64,000 nucleotides of DNA. It comes from Veillonella rodentium. Lineage in GTDB: Bacteria; Bacillota; Negativicutes; Veillonellales; Veillonellaceae. The notes under the pieces are model-generated. The model searched no databases and was not told the DNA's origin. It worked only from the letters and a program-made list of their open reading frames with translations. Each line of letters begins with the position of its first letter. Within the stretch, counting starts at the first letter, position 1. The position numbers were made by a program, and so were the translations under genes. Below, piece after piece: positions 36,789 to 50,558 of the stretch. The stretch lies in assembly GCF_900187285.1 (NCBI RefSeq), contig NZ_LT906470.1, forward strand, positions 1,684,001-1,748,000, in the 5' to 3' direction.

Positions 36789-37664
36789 ATGACATATAGA
36801 TTTAAAAGCTTTATTCGTCCATTACTCATTCTAAGCGCTGTGGCAGTTATTTCAGCTGCGAGCATTGCCCACGCGGCGACAATCCAATCGGAAACATCGG
36901 TTCAAACAAGAGAACAACACCCCATACTGTCCGCATCGACTCAAAAAGCTTCTATAGCGCCATATGATGCGAATGTGATAAACCAAATACCAACTGCCGC
37001 CGGTAATGCCGGTGCACAGGACAAAGCGACTATCAACGATTCCACAGCAAATTATGACGGTCAACTAAAAAATTTCCCGAGCCGAAAGGTAACCATCGTT
37101 GTTCCCGCCACATTAAAAAATGAAAAAACCGCTCAATTCGGTCAATATATGACGGAACGCGTATCAAGCCTATTAAAATATCCATATTATGATACGACCA
37201 TCGTCAGCACAAACACGCCGACTGCCAATATTTCGGCTACCGATTTAACTCAAATTGCGGCGGCGCAAAATTCAGATATCGTAATCATGCCGGTTCCGAT
37301 TCAGGATACATATGTCCAGTTAAACTCCATCAATAGAATTCCCCCAGCCGATAATGATGAAATCTACATCACTGCAAAGGTAAGCGGACTCTTATACTAC
37401 TATGATACAAATGACAAAATAGTCCATACGGTACGCAGCGGTTTCAATCAGACAGACGACACATTGACTATGCCAACGCATAAAATGATTTGGAACAAGG
37501 TCGTATCCATGTTACTCGATCAATTGCCATACAAGCGAATCCCGACGGACCAAGACCGTTATCAGGCTCCCGGCGTCAATGCGGAATCACCGGTAGTGCT
37601 GGACTTTCAAGTTGAACAACCTAAAAATACGGCATATTCCCTCAAAGGGGTCAGCGTATTATAA
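36789..37664 (+). CDS. Exported protein of unknown function
   Basis: 291 residues. Signal peptide 1-29 (cleavage after AHA), an unstructured Ser/Thr/Gln-rich part to about 95, then a compact domain. The domain starts with RKVTIVVPATLKNEKTAQFGQYMTERVSSLL and contains AAAQNSDIVIMPVPIQDTYVQL and VSGLLYYYDTNDKIVHTVRSG. This pattern suggests a periplasmic or lipoprotein-like domain that forms oligomers, but I cannot name the family. ATG 36789 with GTGGAGG. Monocistronic and convergent with atpC. Confidence 0.8.
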   Translation: MTYRFKSFIRPLLILSAVAVISAASIAHAATIQSETSVQTREQHPILSASTQKASIAPYDANVINQIPTAAGNAGAQDKATINDSTANYDGQLKNFPSRKVTIVVPATLKNEKTAQFGQYMTERVSSLLKYPYYDTTIVSTNTPTANISATDLTQIAAAQNSDIVIMPVPIQDTYVQLNSINRIPPADNDEIYITAKVSGLLYYYDTNDKIVHTVRSGFNQTDDTLTMPTHKMIWNKVVSMLLDQLPYKRIPTDQDRYQAPGVNAESPVVLDFQVEQPKNTAYSLKGVSVL

Positions 37665-37682
37665 AATCGCATAATACACAAC

Positions 37683-37711
37683 AAAGGGCTAACCGATCGG
37701 TTAGCCCTTTT
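37683..37711. terminator. Bidirectional terminator between the exported protein gene and the ATP synthase operon
   Basis: AAAGGGCTAACC-GATC-GGTTAGCCCTTT, perfect stem with T-rich flanks on both sides. Confidence 0.9.
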
Positions 37712-37712
37712 A

Positions 37713-38120
37713 TTATATTTGTTTTGTTACATGTAGTCGCAACAGCGCTCGTTTCAGAGCAGCTTGCGCCCGTTCCACATCAATATCCGGTGTCGGATGA
37801 GACAGACGTCCTTCGGCACGCTCTTTCGCACGCCGAGCACGTTCAATATCAATCACGTCCGGATCTTGACAGTCAGGTGTTACGATATTCACCTTGTTAT
37901 GTTCGATTTCACAGAAACCGCCGAATACGGCATATTCCTTTGATGAACCGCCAGGCTCATCAATGCGTAACGGAGCCACATCTAAAGCGATAATCATGGG
38001 TGCATGATTTGGTAATATCCCGAAGCTCCCGTCGATAGCACGGCCCACAAAGAATGTAGACTGTCCATCATATATAACCGAATCAGGCGTAATAATCTGT
38101 AGGGTCATAGGTTCCGCCAT
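37713..38120 (-). CDS. atpC: ATP synthase F1 subunit epsilon
   Basis: 135 residues. N-terminal beta-sandwich (TLQIITPDSVIYDGQ, GSFGILPNHAPMI) and C-terminal helical hairpin that can inhibit ATPase activity. Three nt after atpD. Last gene of the operon. Confidence 0.96.
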   Translation of the reverse strand: MAEPMTLQIITPDSVIYDGQSTFFVGRAIDGSFGILPNHAPMIIALDVAPLRIDEPGGSSKEYAVFGGFCEIEHNKVNIVTPDCQDPDVIDIERARRAKERAEGRLSHPTPDIDVERAQAALKRALLRLHVTKQI

Positions 38121-38123
38121 GGA

Positions 38124-39566
<1,443 letters not shown>

Positions 39567-40421
39567 CTATTGCAAGGCGTTAGCGCCACCAACGATTTCA
39601 GAAATTTCATTTGTAATACTGGATTGACGTAACTTATTATATTCAAGCCCTAGGGAATCAATGAGTTCCCCTGCATTATCCGTTGCGGATGTCATGGCCG
39701 TCATACGAGCACCCAATTCACTGGCAGCGGATTGCAACAATCCATTATATACGGTAATTTCTAAATACTTCGGCAATAGCGCTTCCAAAACGGATACGGC
39801 GGACGGCATAAAATCATATTCCTCGCCCTGTACCTCGTCTTGCGGCTGCTCAATCGGCAACAAACGTTCAGCCTGTGCAATTTGCGTCATAGAATTTACA
39901 AACCGTGTATAAATCATGATGACTTCGTCTACTTCATGACGTTCGTATAGTGAAAGCGCCTCATTCATAATAGCTCGCGCATGTTCATAGGACGGCTTGT
40001 CCGAAAATCCGCTGAAGGATTTATCGATATGGATACTTCTGGATTTCATGCTGTCCCGAGGTTTCCGCCCCACCGTGATGACACGGTACGCTTCCGGACT
40101 TTTACCGTGAAGCTGCTCCATAGCAAACTTCAACACATTCGACGAGAATGCTCCGGCAAGACCTTTATCGGCGCCTACTACAATATAACAAGTTCTCTCT
40201 ACGGGGCGTACCTCCAAGAGAGGGCTTTCAAAACCTTCCAAGTCACTATTCGACATATGACGCAAGATTTGCCCAACCTTCTCCGCATAAGGACGGGTTG
40301 CTTCCGCCTTGATCTGAGCCTTACGGAGTCGAGCTGACGCTACCATCTTCATCGCTTTTGTAATTTGTTGCGTATTGGTAACACTTTTTATACGCTTTCG
40401 CAAATCTTGTGCACTAGCCAT
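39567..40421 (-). CDS. atpG: ATP synthase F1 subunit gamma
   Basis: 284 residues, central rotor shaft. N-terminal RIKSVTNTQQITKAMKMVASARL and C-terminal TSATDNAGELIDSLGLEYNKLRQ helices are typical. Three nt after atpA. Confidence 0.97.
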   Translation of the reverse strand: MASAQDLRKRIKSVTNTQQITKAMKMVASARLRKAQIKAEATRPYAEKVGQILRHMSNSDLEGFESPLLEVRPVERTCYIVVGADKGLAGAFSSNVLKFAMEQLHGKSPEAYRVITVGRKPRDSMKSRSIHIDKSFSGFSDKPSYEHARAIMNEALSLYERHEVDEVIMIYTRFVNSMTQIAQAERLLPIEQPQDEVQGEEYDFMPSAVSVLEALLPKYLEITVYNGLLQSAASELGARMTAMTSATDNAGELIDSLGLEYNKLRQSSITNEISEIVGGANALQ

Positions 40422-40424
40422 ACA

Positions 40425-41963
40425 TTACGCCTCCTTATGAGACACTAACGTATGAGTAGAGCCAAATGCTTCCACACATTCAGGAATTGCTTGCTTCAAT
40501 AGGTTTTCAGTTTCTTCCTCTAATTTCTTAGATGTATCGATATTGCTGATAATTTCAGGATAATTAGCCTTCACATAGCGCAATAATTCCGCCTCAAACG
40601 CCAATACATCATCAACCTGAATAGACGATAAATATCCCTTTGTACCTGCATATAAACAGATAACCATTTCAGCAACGCTCATAGGCTCGTATTGCCCCTG
40701 TTTCAACATCTCCGTCAACCGTTCGCCGCGATCGAGCTGCGCGCGAGTCGCCGCATCAAGATCAGAACCGAACTGGGCAAATGCCGCAAGTTCACGATAT
40801 TGAGCAAGGTCCAAACGCAATTGACCCGCTACCTGTTTCATCGCTTTAGTCTGTGCACTACCGCCTACACGGGATACGGATAAACCTACGTCAACAGCAG
40901 GACGAATACCTGAGTAGAACATATCGGTTCCCAAGAATATCTGACCGTCCGTAATGGAAATTACATTTGTCGGAATATAGGCGGATACGTCGCCGGCCTG
41001 CGTTTCAATAATCGGCAACGCCGTAATGGAACCGCCGCCGAGTTCTGGTGAAAGCTTCGCCGCACGTTCCAACAAACGGCTATGTAAGTAGAATACGTCA
41101 CCTGGATAAGCCTCACGCCCCGGTGGACGACGCAATAATAGAGACATAGCACGATATGCAGCCGCCTGTTTTGTTAGATCATCATATACACACAATACAT
41201 GTTTGCCTTGATACATGAAGTATTCACCCATGGCAACACCTGCATATGGTGCGATATATTGAAGCGGCGCACCTGTAGATGCACTGGCGGATACTACGAT
41301 AGTGTAATCCATCGCACCGGCCTCTTCTAATTTCTGAACCACGCGCGCAACGGTGGATTCCTTTTGCCCGATGGCTACATAAATACAGATAACGTCTTTA
41401 CCCTTTTGGTTCAAGATCGTATCCAAGGCGATTGCCGTTTTACCGGTACCGCGGTCGCCGATGATAAGTTCACGTTGTCCACGACCAATCGGTACCATCG
41501 AGTCGATGGCTTTAAGACCGGTTTGCAACGGTTCATTTACGGACTGACGGTCTGCAATGCCCGGTGCAGGATGCTCGATAGGACGACGTTCCGTAGCATG
41601 GATGGTGCCCTTGCCGTCAAGCGGTTGACCCAATGGATTCACAACGCGACCAATCAAGGCATCCCCTGCCGGAACATCCATAATTTTGCCGGTACGACGC
41701 ACTTCATCGCCTTCTTTAATCAGGAAGTCATCACCTAAAAGTACGGCGCCGACATTATCCAATTCCAAGTTTAAAACCAAGCCATAAACACCGTGAGGTA
41801 ATTCCAACAACTCACCGGCCATGGCTCTTTCAAGACCATAAATATGGGCGATGCCATCCCCTACGTCGAGAACAGTACCCACGTCATCGACATTGAGGTC
41901 AACATCATAGTCCTGAATCTGCTGTTTGATTATAGCAGTGATTTCTTCAGGCTTCATTTTCAT
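40425..41963 (-). CDS. atpA: ATP synthase F1 subunit alpha
   Basis: 512 residues, regulatory nucleotide-binding subunit. Walker [20 protein letters not shown], and [28 protein letters not shown] all present. 16 nt after atpH. Confidence 0.98.
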   Translation of the reverse strand: MKMKPEEITAIIKQQIQDYDVDLNVDDVGTVLDVGDGIAHIYGLERAMAGELLELPHGVYGLVLNLELDNVGAVLLGDDFLIKEGDEVRRTGKIMDVPAGDALIGRVVNPLGQPLDGKGTIHATERRPIEHPAPGIADRQSVNEPLQTGLKAIDSMVPIGRGQRELIIGDRGTGKTAIALDTILNQKGKDVICIYVAIGQKESTVARVVQKLEEAGAMDYTIVVSASASTGAPLQYIAPYAGVAMGEYFMYQGKHVLCVYDDLTKQAAAYRAMSLLLRRPPGREAYPGDVFYLHSRLLERAAKLSPELGGGSITALPIIETQAGDVSAYIPTNVISITDGQIFLGTDMFYSGIRPAVDVGLSVSRVGGSAQTKAMKQVAGQLRLDLAQYRELAAFAQFGSDLDAATRAQLDRGERLTEMLKQGQYEPMSVAEMVICLYAGTKGYLSSIQVDDVLAFEAELLRYVKANYPEIISNIDTSKKLEEETENLLKQAIPECVEAFGSTHTLVSHKEA

Positions 41964-41979
41964 ATATACCCATTCACCC

Positions 41980-42531
41980 CTATCTAATAGAGTTCGTTCG
42001 CAATAAAGATTTTTCTAATTCCTGTAACCGGCGAGATACAGATCCGTCTATGCGCTTATCCCCTAATTGGATAACGATACCGCCCATAATGGATGGATCC
42101 TGACGCACCGTCAGGATGACCTCTTTCCCCGTTACATCTTGCAGTTTAGCCTGTACGGATTGTTCTACCGCCGCGGTAATCGGTTCCGCTACGATGACAG
42201 TAGCTTCCAATATACCTCTCGCTTCCCGAGACTTTTTGATAAACCCTTTTATAGCCGTTTCAATATAGCGATAACGACCGCGTTTAATCATAACATACAG
42301 GAAGTGTAGAGCCGTTTTATCGATAGCGGACTCAAAAATCTTGCCCATCAACTTGATTTTCGCATCTGTCATAACCAGCGGATTTTCTAAAAACGCCCGC
42401 AACTCAGGCTGTTCCTCCATAACAGAGGCTACATAACCCAACTGTTCCTCCATGAGGGCTAAACTATTTTGTTCTTGCGCTAATTCAAACATAGCCGAAC
42501 TGTATTTATCTGCTACAATTTCTGTGCTCAT
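41980..42531 (-). CDS. atpH: ATP synthase F1 subunit delta
   Basis: 183 residues, connects F1 to the peripheral stalk. N-terminal helical bundle and C-terminal [23 protein letters not shown] signature. Four nt after atpF. Confidence 0.95.
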   Translation of the reverse strand: MSTEIVADKYSSAMFELAQEQNSLALMEEQLGYVASVMEEQPELRAFLENPLVMTDAKIKLMGKIFESAIDKTALHFLYVMIKRGRYRYIETAIKGFIKKSREARGILEATVIVAEPITAAVEQSVQAKLQDVTGKEVILTVRQDPSIMGGIVIQLGDKRIDGSVSRRLQELEKSLLRTNSIR

Positions 42532-42535
42532 CGTA

Positions 42536-43033
42536 TCACAACCCTATCGTTTTACTATCAAGTTGACGAATAGCGTCTTCGATTAATTTTGTATTAGTTT
42601 CACTGTTCATGTCTTTAGCCACTACTTTACCGGCCATAGCCACAGACAAGGATACAACTTCATTGCGCAAGCTGTTCATCGCACGATCGCGTTCATTGGC
42701 GATATCCTGACGGGCACGGTCCTTTTCGGATTCGATTTGTGCACGTGCCGCCGCCACTTCTTCAGCGGTATTCACCTTAGCTTGATGGTTCGCTTTTTCA
42801 ACAATTTCCTGTGCTTCATGACGGGCGTTAGCAATTTGAGCCGCATAATCAGCTTTAATTTGCTCCGCTTCCATGCGCGACTGTTCGGCACTGGCCAAGT
42901 CATTCGCAATTTGTTCCTTGCGAGCCTCCATCATAGACACTAACGGTTTATAAGCAAAACGGTGTAATATCCAAACTAATATAAAAAAGTTCAACATCTG
43001 AGCAAGAATTGTTCCTGGGCTTAAATCAACCAA
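42536..43033 (-). CDS. atpF: ATP synthase Fo subunit b
   Basis: 165 residues. One N-terminal membrane span (TILAQMLNFFILVWIL), then a long charged coiled coil that forms the peripheral stalk. Single copy, so probably a homodimer. Confidence 0.95.
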   Translation of the reverse strand: MVDLSPGTILAQMLNFFILVWILHRFAYKPLVSMMEARKEQIANDLASAEQSRMEAEQIKADYAAQIANARHEAQEIVEKANHQAKVNTAEEVAAARAQIESEKDRARQDIANERDRAMNSLRNEVVSLSVAMAGKVVAKDMNSETNTKLIEDAIRQLDSKTIGL

Positions 43034-43051
43034 GGTAATTCCTCCCTGCTA

Positions 43052-43994
<943 letters not shown>

Positions 43995-44104
43995 AGCTTA
44001 TAAAAAAACCATATATATGCATCATATATATATGTATTATAATACATCGTTATAGATATATAATCAACACTTGACGAGTATATAATTCCCCAAAAAGATA
44101 TTTG

Positions 44105-44153
44105 AATTGCATTTTACGCATTAAAGAATCAGTAATTGCGTTTTGCGCATTAA
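44105..44153. repeat. Two 20-nt dyad-containing direct repeats upstream of atpB
   Basis: AATTGCATTTTACGCATTAA (44105-44124) and AATTGCGTTTTGCGCATTAA (44134-44153) differ at two positions and have a 29-nt period. The second contains TGCG/CGCA symmetry. They lie in the atpI-atpB spacer about 110 nt before atpB. Operator-like. Confidence 0.6.
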
Positions 44154-44184
44154 TCACATAGGTCAATCCGTAATATCAAATGAA

Positions 44185-44550
44185 CTATATACGACTGTTC
44201 CACCAATACAACATATATAATACGGGCTGTATTATTACAACTGCCGCAAATAAACTCAACGGCTCCACCCCGGGAATTTGAATACCGATCGAAACTAATG
44301 CCCCCACTAAAACCAGTCGCCACATCATCTGGCGACGCGCTTTTCGAACCGCTCCATGCGGATTTCCGCAGGTAAAGCTGTTAGCATGAACACCAAGGGT
44401 CAACAGATAGAGAATCATGATCAACATGCCCCAGCCCCAGCCCATCATATATCGCTGTAAATTCAGCACAGACAGAACTAACAGCCCTAAAAGGGCAATA
44501 AAAAAACAGGTCAGCAGAACATGCAGTATGAATTTTACATATCGATTCAT
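44185..44550 (-). CDS. atpI: AtpI-like ATP synthase accessory protein
   Basis: 121 residues from MNRYVKF at 44550 (GAGG 7 nt upstream). Four hydrophobic segments with ANSFTCGNPHGAVRKARRQMMWR between spans 2 and 3. Position directly before atpB and topology match the AtpI/UncI accessory proteins that help assemble the c ring. Sequence similarity of this family is weak, so the name rests mostly on context. Confidence 0.65.
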   Translation of the reverse strand: MNRYVKFILHVLLTCFFIALLGLLVLSVLNLQRYMMGWGWGMLIMILYLLTLGVHANSFTCGNPHGAVRKARRQMMWRLVLVGALVSIGIQIPGVEPLSLFAAVVIIQPVLYMLYWWNSRI

Positions 44551-44560
44551 ATACACCTCA

Positions 44561-44755
44561 CTACATAACCTGTTTATACAACATATAGAATCCTGTGACG
44601 GCTCCGATCAGACCCAATATTATCATACATAGCGGACTGGTTTCTAACCAACCGTCCAGTTTATATCCGATCCAAACAAAGCCGCCGATACAGGCAGCCA
44701 GTGTCATCCCTGCTGATGTAGCCATAGCCAGGGCTTTCACAGTATCCTTATCCAT
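44561..44755 (-). CDS. AtpZ-like small membrane protein
   Basis: 64 residues from MDKDTVKALAMAT at 44755. The longer frame lies inside wecB and is unlikely. Two membrane spans: TLAACIGGFVWIGYKLDGWL is the typical AtpZ first helix with GYKLDxWL, and LCMIILGLIGAVTGFYMLY is the second. AtpZ and AtpI are often found together before atpB. Starts one nt after the wecB stop. Confidence 0.75.
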   Translation of the reverse strand: MDKDTVKALAMATSAGMTLAACIGGFVWIGYKLDGWLETSPLCMIILGLIGAVTGFYMLYKQVM

Positions 44756-44756
44756 C

Positions 44757-45899
44757 TTATTTACCGAACCGTTCCGGACGTTTCGCATCACCCAAGAATT
44801 CATGACGAAGCGCCTGAATGATGCGTTCCGATGCTTTGCCGTCACCGTAAGGATTCACGGAGTTCGACATTAATTTATAGGCTTTTTCGTTACTTAATAA
44901 TTCATAGGCCGCACCATGTACAGCATCCTTATCCGTGCCTACGAGACGCACCGTACCGGCTTCAACAGCTTCGGGACGTTCCGTCGTATCGCGCAACACG
45001 AGAACCGGTTTTCCAAGAGCAGGAGCCTCCTCCTGAATCCCGCCGGAATCGGTGAGAATCAGATAGGATTTAGCCATCAAATTTGCGAACGGTTCATAAT
45101 CGAGAGGATCAATAAGAGTCACACGCTCAACGGAGCCCAGTTCCTCCTGTACCACTTGACGCACCTTCGGATTCTTATGAACAGGGAATACCACTTGAAT
45201 ATCGTCAAACTCAGCAATCAGATCGCGGATAGCCTGATATACATGGCGCATAGGCTCGCCCAAATTCTCTCTGCGATGAGTCGTTACGAGAATTGTTCTC
45301 TTAGCGGGATCCAGTGCATTAATCGCTTCGTCCTCAAAGACATAATTATCCTGTACCGTCGTATCGAGAGCATCGATAACGGTGTTGCCCGTTACATATA
45401 GATGAGCATCATTGATATTTTCTTTTTTCAGATTGCTTTCAGAACTGGACGTGGGCGCAAAATGATAAGTTGCAATAGAGCCTGTGAGTTTACGGTTCAT
45501 CTCCTCAGGAAACGGTGAATAGATATCTCCCGTCCGAAGTCCCGCCTCCACATGTCCCACGGGAATTTCCTGATAAAAGGACGCCAGAGCACCCGCAAAG
45601 GTTGTCGTCGTATCACCGTGAACGAGAACGACATCGGGTTTCGCTTTTTCCAACACATCCTTGAGGCCCAACAATGCACGATTTGTTACGTCATACAACG
45701 TTTGCCCCTGACTCATAATATTCAAATCATAATCCGGCGTAATGTTAAATAAATGCAGTACTTGATCGAGCATATCTCTATGCTGAGCCGTTACCGTTAC
45801 AATAGGCTCCATATCCGGAGCTGCCTGCAATGCTTTCACAAGAGGGGCCATCTTAATCGCCTCAGGTCTTGTACCGAAGATTGTCATAACTTTTAACAT
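44757..45899 (-). CDS. wecB: UDP-N-acetylglucosamine 2-epimerase (non-hydrolysing)
   Basis: 380 residues from [14 protein letters not shown] at 45899 with GGAGG. Makes UDP-ManNAc from UDP-GlcNAc for surface glycans. [28 protein letters not shown] and SGGIQEEAP motifs are intact. It appears to begin the transcript leading into the ATP synthase genes, since a terminator lies just upstream. Confidence 0.95.
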   Translation of the reverse strand: MLKVMTIFGTRPEAIKMAPLVKALQAAPDMEPIVTVTAQHRDMLDQVLHLFNITPDYDLNIMSQGQTLYDVTNRALLGLKDVLEKAKPDVVLVHGDTTTTFAGALASFYQEIPVGHVEAGLRTGDIYSPFPEEMNRKLTGSIATYHFAPTSSSESNLKKENINDAHLYVTGNTVIDALDTTVQDNYVFEDEAINALDPAKRTILVTTHRRENLGEPMRHVYQAIRDLIAEFDDIQVVFPVHKNPKVRQVVQEELGSVERVTLIDPLDYEPFANLMAKSYLILTDSGGIQEEAPALGKPVLVLRDTTERPEAVEAGTVRLVGTDKDAVHGAAYELLSNEKAYKLMSNSVNPYGDGKASERIIQALRHEFLGDAKRPERFGK

Positions 45900-45924
45900 A
45901 GTTGCCTCCAATATAATAAGGTAG

Positions 45925-45947
45925 AAAAAAAGGGGCGCAAGCGCCCC
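45925..45947 (-). terminator. Terminator between wecA/tagO and wecB
   Basis: GGGGCGC-TT-GCGCCCC on the minus strand followed by a T7 run, 25 nt before wecB. It separates the wecA and wecB transcripts at least partly. Confidence 0.85.
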
Positions 45948-45955
45948 ACATATGG

Positions 45956-47107
45956 TTATTCCTTATGAGAATCATCCGGATTCTCCAAGGCTTTGGCCAA
46001 TTCATCGCGATCGAAGGATATGGTATCATCCGAGTCGCTGCGTTCAATTGTAGGACGTGGTAACGGATGCCCTGCCGCATCGCTATGCATGATAACACCA
46101 AGGCGGCGGGCAATATAGATACTGCACAAGAAAATCACTAATACCAAGGTCGCTCCGACCCAGGCGTTAACCTCCGCAACGATAACGGATACGCCGCCGA
46201 AAAGAGCTGTTACGGCATACATCATGAGGACCGCCTGCTTTTGAGATAACCCTTGAGCTAGCAAACGATGATGCACATGACCCTTATCGGGTTTAAAAAT
46301 CGGACGCCCGCTGATTTTGCGGCGTACAATGGCGAATAAGGTATCCAGAATCGGCAACCCTAACACGATAGCCGGCACCACTAAAGCAATCATGGCCGCC
46401 GTCTTTACGGCACCCATAACGGAAATAGCCGCCAACGTATAGCCTAACAGCATAGATCCCGTATCACCCATGAATATTTTAGCCGGATTAAAGTTATAGC
46501 GCAAAAAACCTACCGTAGCACCCGCCAAAGCAAGTGCAATACAAGCCAAATCAATCTGACCGAGCTGTAAGGTCATCGCACACACGGCGATACAGGCGAT
46601 AAAGGATATGCCCGCAGCCAACCCGTCAAGGCCGTCGATGAGGTTTACGATATTCGTAAAGCCTACAATCCAAAATATAGTCAAAGGAATCGCCCAATAT
46701 TTGAGGTATATCACACCGCCCCAAGGAAGGTTGATAAAATCCACTCGAATATCATACGCCACGAGAATAGCCGCCGCAATAATCTGCCCCATCAGCTTTG
46801 TCTTAGGTTCGATCTGCTTGATATCATCCCAAATACCGACGATAACGAGAATGACCGTACCGAGCACAAAACCGAATAATTTATGGTCATGAGGAATTGA
46901 ACCGTTAAGCAGAACAGATCCCATATAACCGAGAAAAATCGCCAATCCACCGAGTCGTGGAATCGCACCGTGATGCACCTTACGAGCATCCGGCTTATCT
47001 ATTGCCCCGACGGCGACCGCAAAGCGTTTCACCAGGGGCGTCAATGCATATGTTATGATGAGCGCCAACACAAAGGCCCACACATAATCAGGCATGAACT
47101 CTCTCAT
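45956..47107 (-). CDS. Undecaprenyl-phosphate GlcNAc-1-phosphate transferase (WecA/TagO type)
   Basis: 383 residues, about eleven membrane spans. Starts lipid-linked glycan synthesis by moving GlcNAc-1-P to undecaprenyl phosphate. [26 protein letters not shown] and GHVHHRLL motifs are present. C-terminal ~40 residues are hydrophilic and acidic. In a diderm this fits O-antigen or enterobacterial-common-antigen-like polymers, together with wecB. Confidence 0.93.
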   Translation of the reverse strand: MREFMPDYVWAFVLALIITYALTPLVKRFAVAVGAIDKPDARKVHHGAIPRLGGLAIFLGYMGSVLLNGSIPHDHKLFGFVLGTVILVIVGIWDDIKQIEPKTKLMGQIIAAAILVAYDIRVDFINLPWGGVIYLKYWAIPLTIFWIVGFTNIVNLIDGLDGLAAGISFIACIAVCAMTLQLGQIDLACIALALAGATVGFLRYNFNPAKIFMGDTGSMLLGYTLAAISVMGAVKTAAMIALVVPAIVLGLPILDTLFAIVRRKISGRPIFKPDKGHVHHRLLAQGLSQKQAVLMMYAVTALFGGVSVIVAEVNAWVGATLVLVIFLCSIYIARRLGVIMHSDAAGHPLPRPTIERSDSDDTISFDRDELAKALENPDDSHKE

Positions 47108-47142
47108 AAGACACCTCCAACAACCGGGTCACATTCACTGAA

Positions 47143-48501
47143 TTAGTTCGTCAAACTGCGGATAGGTGCCGGAATACGACCGCCACGCGCAATAAACTCT
47201 GCCGCACTATAAGGACTCACCTCAATAATAGGAGCATAGCCTAACAGTCCGCCAAACTTAACGACTTCGCCGACCGTTTTACCCGGTACAGGAATGACGC
47301 GAACCGCTGTCGTCTTATTATTAATCATGCCAATCGCCGCTTCATCAGCGATGATAGCGGAAATCGTATCTGCCGTCGTGTCCCCCGGGATAGCGATCAT
47401 ATCAAGCCCTACGGAGCACACACAAGTCATGGCTTCCAACTTATCAAGGGAAAGACTGCCGCAAGCCACGGCATCGATCATGCCCGCATCTTCCGATACG
47501 GGGATAAATGCGCCGCTGAGGCCGCCTACATGCGATGATGCCATGAGACCGCCTTTTTTCACCGCATCGTTAAGCAGTGCCAACGCAGCCGTCGTACCAT
47601 GACAGCCGCAGGAAGATAAACCCATTTCCTCCAGAACATGTGCCACCGAATCGCCTACGGCCGGTGTCGGTGCCAACGACAAATCGATGATGCCGAACGG
47701 TTTACCGAGGCGACGGGACGCCTCTTGTGCCACCAGTTGGCCTACGCGAGTGATTTTGAAAGCCGTTCGTTTAATCGTTTCAGCCACTACATCAAACGGC
47801 TCACCGCGAACGGACTCCAATGCATGTTTCACAACGCCAGGACCGGATACCCCCACGGAAATAGCACTATCCCGTTCCGTAACACCGAAGAAGGCCCCCG
47901 CCATAAACGGATTATCCTCAACAGGATTACAGAATATAACGAGCTTTGCACAGCCAAGGGCATCGTTATCCTTGGTGAGTTCCGCCGTTCTTTTTACGAT
48001 GAGGCCCATTTCCCGCACCGCATCCATATTGATACCGGTCTTAGTAGAACCTACACCTACGGAGCTGCACACGATATCCGTCGTCGCCAATGCTTCGGGA
48101 ATTGATTCAATCAGGATGCGATCCGCTCGTGTCGCCCCCTTTGTAACGAGAGCCGAGAAACCGCCGATAAAATTAACACCGACGGTCTTTGCCGCTCTAT
48201 CCATGGCCTCCGCCACAGGTACATAAGACGTTAAATCGGTACCGCCCGCCACGAGGGATATAGGTGTCACGGAAACACGTTTATTGATGATAGGAATACC
48301 GAACTCTCGCTCGATATCTTCACCGATGGATACCAGGTGTTCCGCCTCCTTTGTAATGCGATCATAGATGCGATCACATAACTCTTTACCGGAACTGGAA
48401 GCACATTCTAACAAACTGATGCCCATCGTAATCGTACGCACATCAAGCTTATTATCATGAATCATCTGATTCGTTTCTAGAATATTATCGATAGATAACA
48501 T
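47143..48501 (-). CDS. PFL family protein (UPF0210 / DUF711)
   Basis: 452 residues, full-length match to a conserved family of unsettled function: [18 protein letters not shown]-terminus, [30 protein letters not shown], and [11 protein letters not shown] near the end. It is typically paired with the small ACT protein that lies 8 nt upstream here. Confidence 0.9.
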   Translation of the reverse strand: MLSIDNILETNQMIHDNKLDVRTITMGISLLECASSSGKELCDRIYDRITKEAEHLVSIGEDIEREFGIPIINKRVSVTPISLVAGGTDLTSYVPVAEAMDRAAKTVGVNFIGGFSALVTKGATRADRILIESIPEALATTDIVCSSVGVGSTKTGINMDAVREMGLIVKRTAELTKDNDALGCAKLVIFCNPVEDNPFMAGAFFGVTERDSAISVGVSGPGVVKHALESVRGEPFDVVAETIKRTAFKITRVGQLVAQEASRRLGKPFGIIDLSLAPTPAVGDSVAHVLEEMGLSSCGCHGTTAALALLNDAVKKGGLMASSHVGGLSGAFIPVSEDAGMIDAVACGSLSLDKLEAMTCVCSVGLDMIAIPGDTTADTISAIIADEAAIGMINNKTTAVRVIPVPGKTVGEVVKFGGLLGYAPIIEVSPYSAAEFIARGGRIPAPIRSLTN

Positions 48502-48509
48502 AGTGCCCC

Positions 48510-48785
48510 CTATCCTACGCGGTGCATGCTCAAGAAAATATCCGCATGTTGAGCGCGAATTTCCACGCCGAGTTTCGTTCCTAATGCTGTCAATGCATCC
48601 TGAATAGACGTCAAATCCTTTACGTCTTCGGATTCAGTCTCGCACATCATAATCATATTGAACAGACCATCTAAAATAGTCTGATTAATTGATAGAATAT
48701 TGACTCCATGATCAGCCAAAACTGTACTGACCCCCGCAATGATACCAACGCGGTCGACGCCGACAACGGTAACAACTAATTTCAT
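48510..48785 (-). CDS. ACT domain protein (UPF0237 family)
   Basis: 91 residues from [14 protein letters not shown] at 48785 (AAGGTG upstream). A single ACT fold with [25 protein letters not shown]. Probably a ligand-sensing partner of the PFL-family protein encoded immediately downstream. Confidence 0.9.
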   Translation of the reverse strand: MKLVVTVVGVDRVGIIAGVSTVLADHGVNILSINQTILDGLFNMIMMCETESEDVKDLTSIQDALTALGTKLGVEIRAQHADIFLSMHRVG

Positions 48786-48920
48786 AATATCACCTTTTCT
48801 ATGGACTACAAACCATCTAACCATATACGGTCATTCGATAAACTATATTAATATATTATATCATAATTTATCGCTTTTTTACGGTGAATTCTTCATGAGA
48901 TTACACAAAACTATAAATAG

Positions 48921-50558
48921 TTATGCATCTTCTGAAAGTGCGGCGGTTACAATTTCTTCACCAGCCGTCAACAATGCTACGAGGCCGCGGTCACCTTTAT
49001 AGCTTTCACCATAAATTTTATACAGGTCCTCCGTACCCGACGGACGCGCTACAAACCATCCTGTCTCAGTCTCCACACGGACCCCGTCAATAGGCATATC
49101 TTTATAAAGTGATGTGGTGCGAATCGCAGTAATCGGATCACCATCCACCTCAACAGCCGTAATCGCACCCGCATCAAGGGCTTTCAATTTTACCTTTGCC
49201 GCCTTGGAGCAAGGCGCATCGATGCGACCGAATCGAGGTTCTCCGCAATCTTCAATAATACCCTTATATAATTTTTCAACGGTAGCACCCATAACAGCCA
49301 GCATTTCAATGGACAACAAGGCCATAATCATGCCGTCCTTATCCGTGGTCCAAACGGTGCCATCCTTCTTGAGGAACGATGCTCCGGCTGATTCTTCGCC
49401 GCCGATACCGATAGTTCCGTCGAATAAAAGAGAACTGAAATATTTAAAGCCCACCGGTACTTCATAGACCTCAATGCCTTTCTTTGCAGCCCATTTATCG
49501 ATCATAGTAGTACATACTACGGTCTTTCCGACGCCTTTATCCTTCCATCCGCGCGTCGTAAAGAGATAGTCCGCCGCAGTCGCCAAAAAGGCATTCGGCG
49601 ATGCCAGCCCTTCCGGACTTACCACACCGTAGCGGTCATAATCAGGATCATTACCGACAGCCAAATCATAATTCCCGATTTGCTTGATGACATCCGCCAT
49701 GGCATACTCGGACGAGCAGTCCATACGAACCTTGCCGTCATGGTCATAGGTCATAAAGCTGAACGTAGGGTCGTAATCATCATTGATGATGTCCATATTC
49801 AAATGATATCGTTCATTAATAGCGCGCCAGTAACTGCTGCCGCTACCGCCAAGAGCGTTGACGAGGACCTTCAGTTTCGCACTTTGAATGGCCTCCATAT
49901 TGATAATGGAAGATAGTTCTTCCACATAAAGCCCTTTGTAATCATACGGTTCCTGTTGCGACGGTTCTATATTGTCCAAACTGATGCGTTTAAATCCATC
50001 CATCTCGCAATAAGCGCGCAAATATTCATTCGCTCTGGTTTCAATCCACTTCGTCACCAATGTGTCCGCCGGCCCGCCGTTAACGGTATTATACTTAATG
50101 CCGCCGTTATCCGGAGGATTATGAGACGGCGTGATGACAATTCCGTCAGCCTTATCATCATGACTTTCATTATAACGAATAATAGCACGGGAAATAGACG
50201 GCGTCGGTACAAAGTCCATATCGCTGTCAACCATTGCAACGATACCGTTGCCGGCCAGCACCTCAAGAACCGTCACCAATGCCGGTTGTGATAAAGCATG
50301 TGTATCCTGACCTACGAATATAGGGCCGGTAGCGCCGAACTGTCCACGTCCATCGCAGATAGCCTGTGTAATAGCCGCCACATGAAGATCCGTAAAAGTC
50401 CCGTTAAGCGACGTACCGCGGTGTCCTGACGTACCGAAAGACACCAGTTGCGTCGGATCATTCATATCCGGTGTATTGTCAGAATACGCCTCTATCAAGG
50501 CCTCTAAATCAATAATATCTTGTTCTTGTACAGGCTTGCCTGCTAACTCATGAGCCAT
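48921..50558 (-). CDS. pgm: Phosphoglucomutase (alpha-D-glucose phosphate-specific)
   Basis: 545 residues from MAHELAGKPV at 50558 with GGGAGG. Interconverts glucose-1-P and glucose-6-P for sugar-nucleotide and LPS synthesis. FGTSGHRG N-terminus, catalytic TPSHNPPDNGG (phosphoserine about residue 145), metal loop GNDPDYDRYG and substrate GGEESAGASF are present. Confidence 0.95.
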   Translation of the reverse strand: MAHELAGKPVQEQDIIDLEALIEAYSDNTPDMNDPTQLVSFGTSGHRGTSLNGTFTDLHVAAITQAICDGRGQFGATGPIFVGQDTHALSQPALVTVLEVLAGNGIVAMVDSDMDFVPTPSISRAIIRYNESHDDKADGIVITPSHNPPDNGGIKYNTVNGGPADTLVTKWIETRANEYLRAYCEMDGFKRISLDNIEPSQQEPYDYKGLYVEELSSIINMEAIQSAKLKVLVNALGGSGSSYWRAINERYHLNMDIINDDYDPTFSFMTYDHDGKVRMDCSSEYAMADVIKQIGNYDLAVGNDPDYDRYGVVSPEGLASPNAFLATAADYLFTTRGWKDKGVGKTVVCTTMIDKWAAKKGIEVYEVPVGFKYFSSLLFDGTIGIGGEESAGASFLKKDGTVWTTDKDGMIMALLSIEMLAVMGATVEKLYKGIIEDCGEPRFGRIDAPCSKAAKVKLKALDAGAITAVEVDGDPITAIRTTSLYKDMPIDGVRVETETGWFVARPSGTEDLYKIYGESYKGDRGLVALLTAGEEIVTAALSEDA

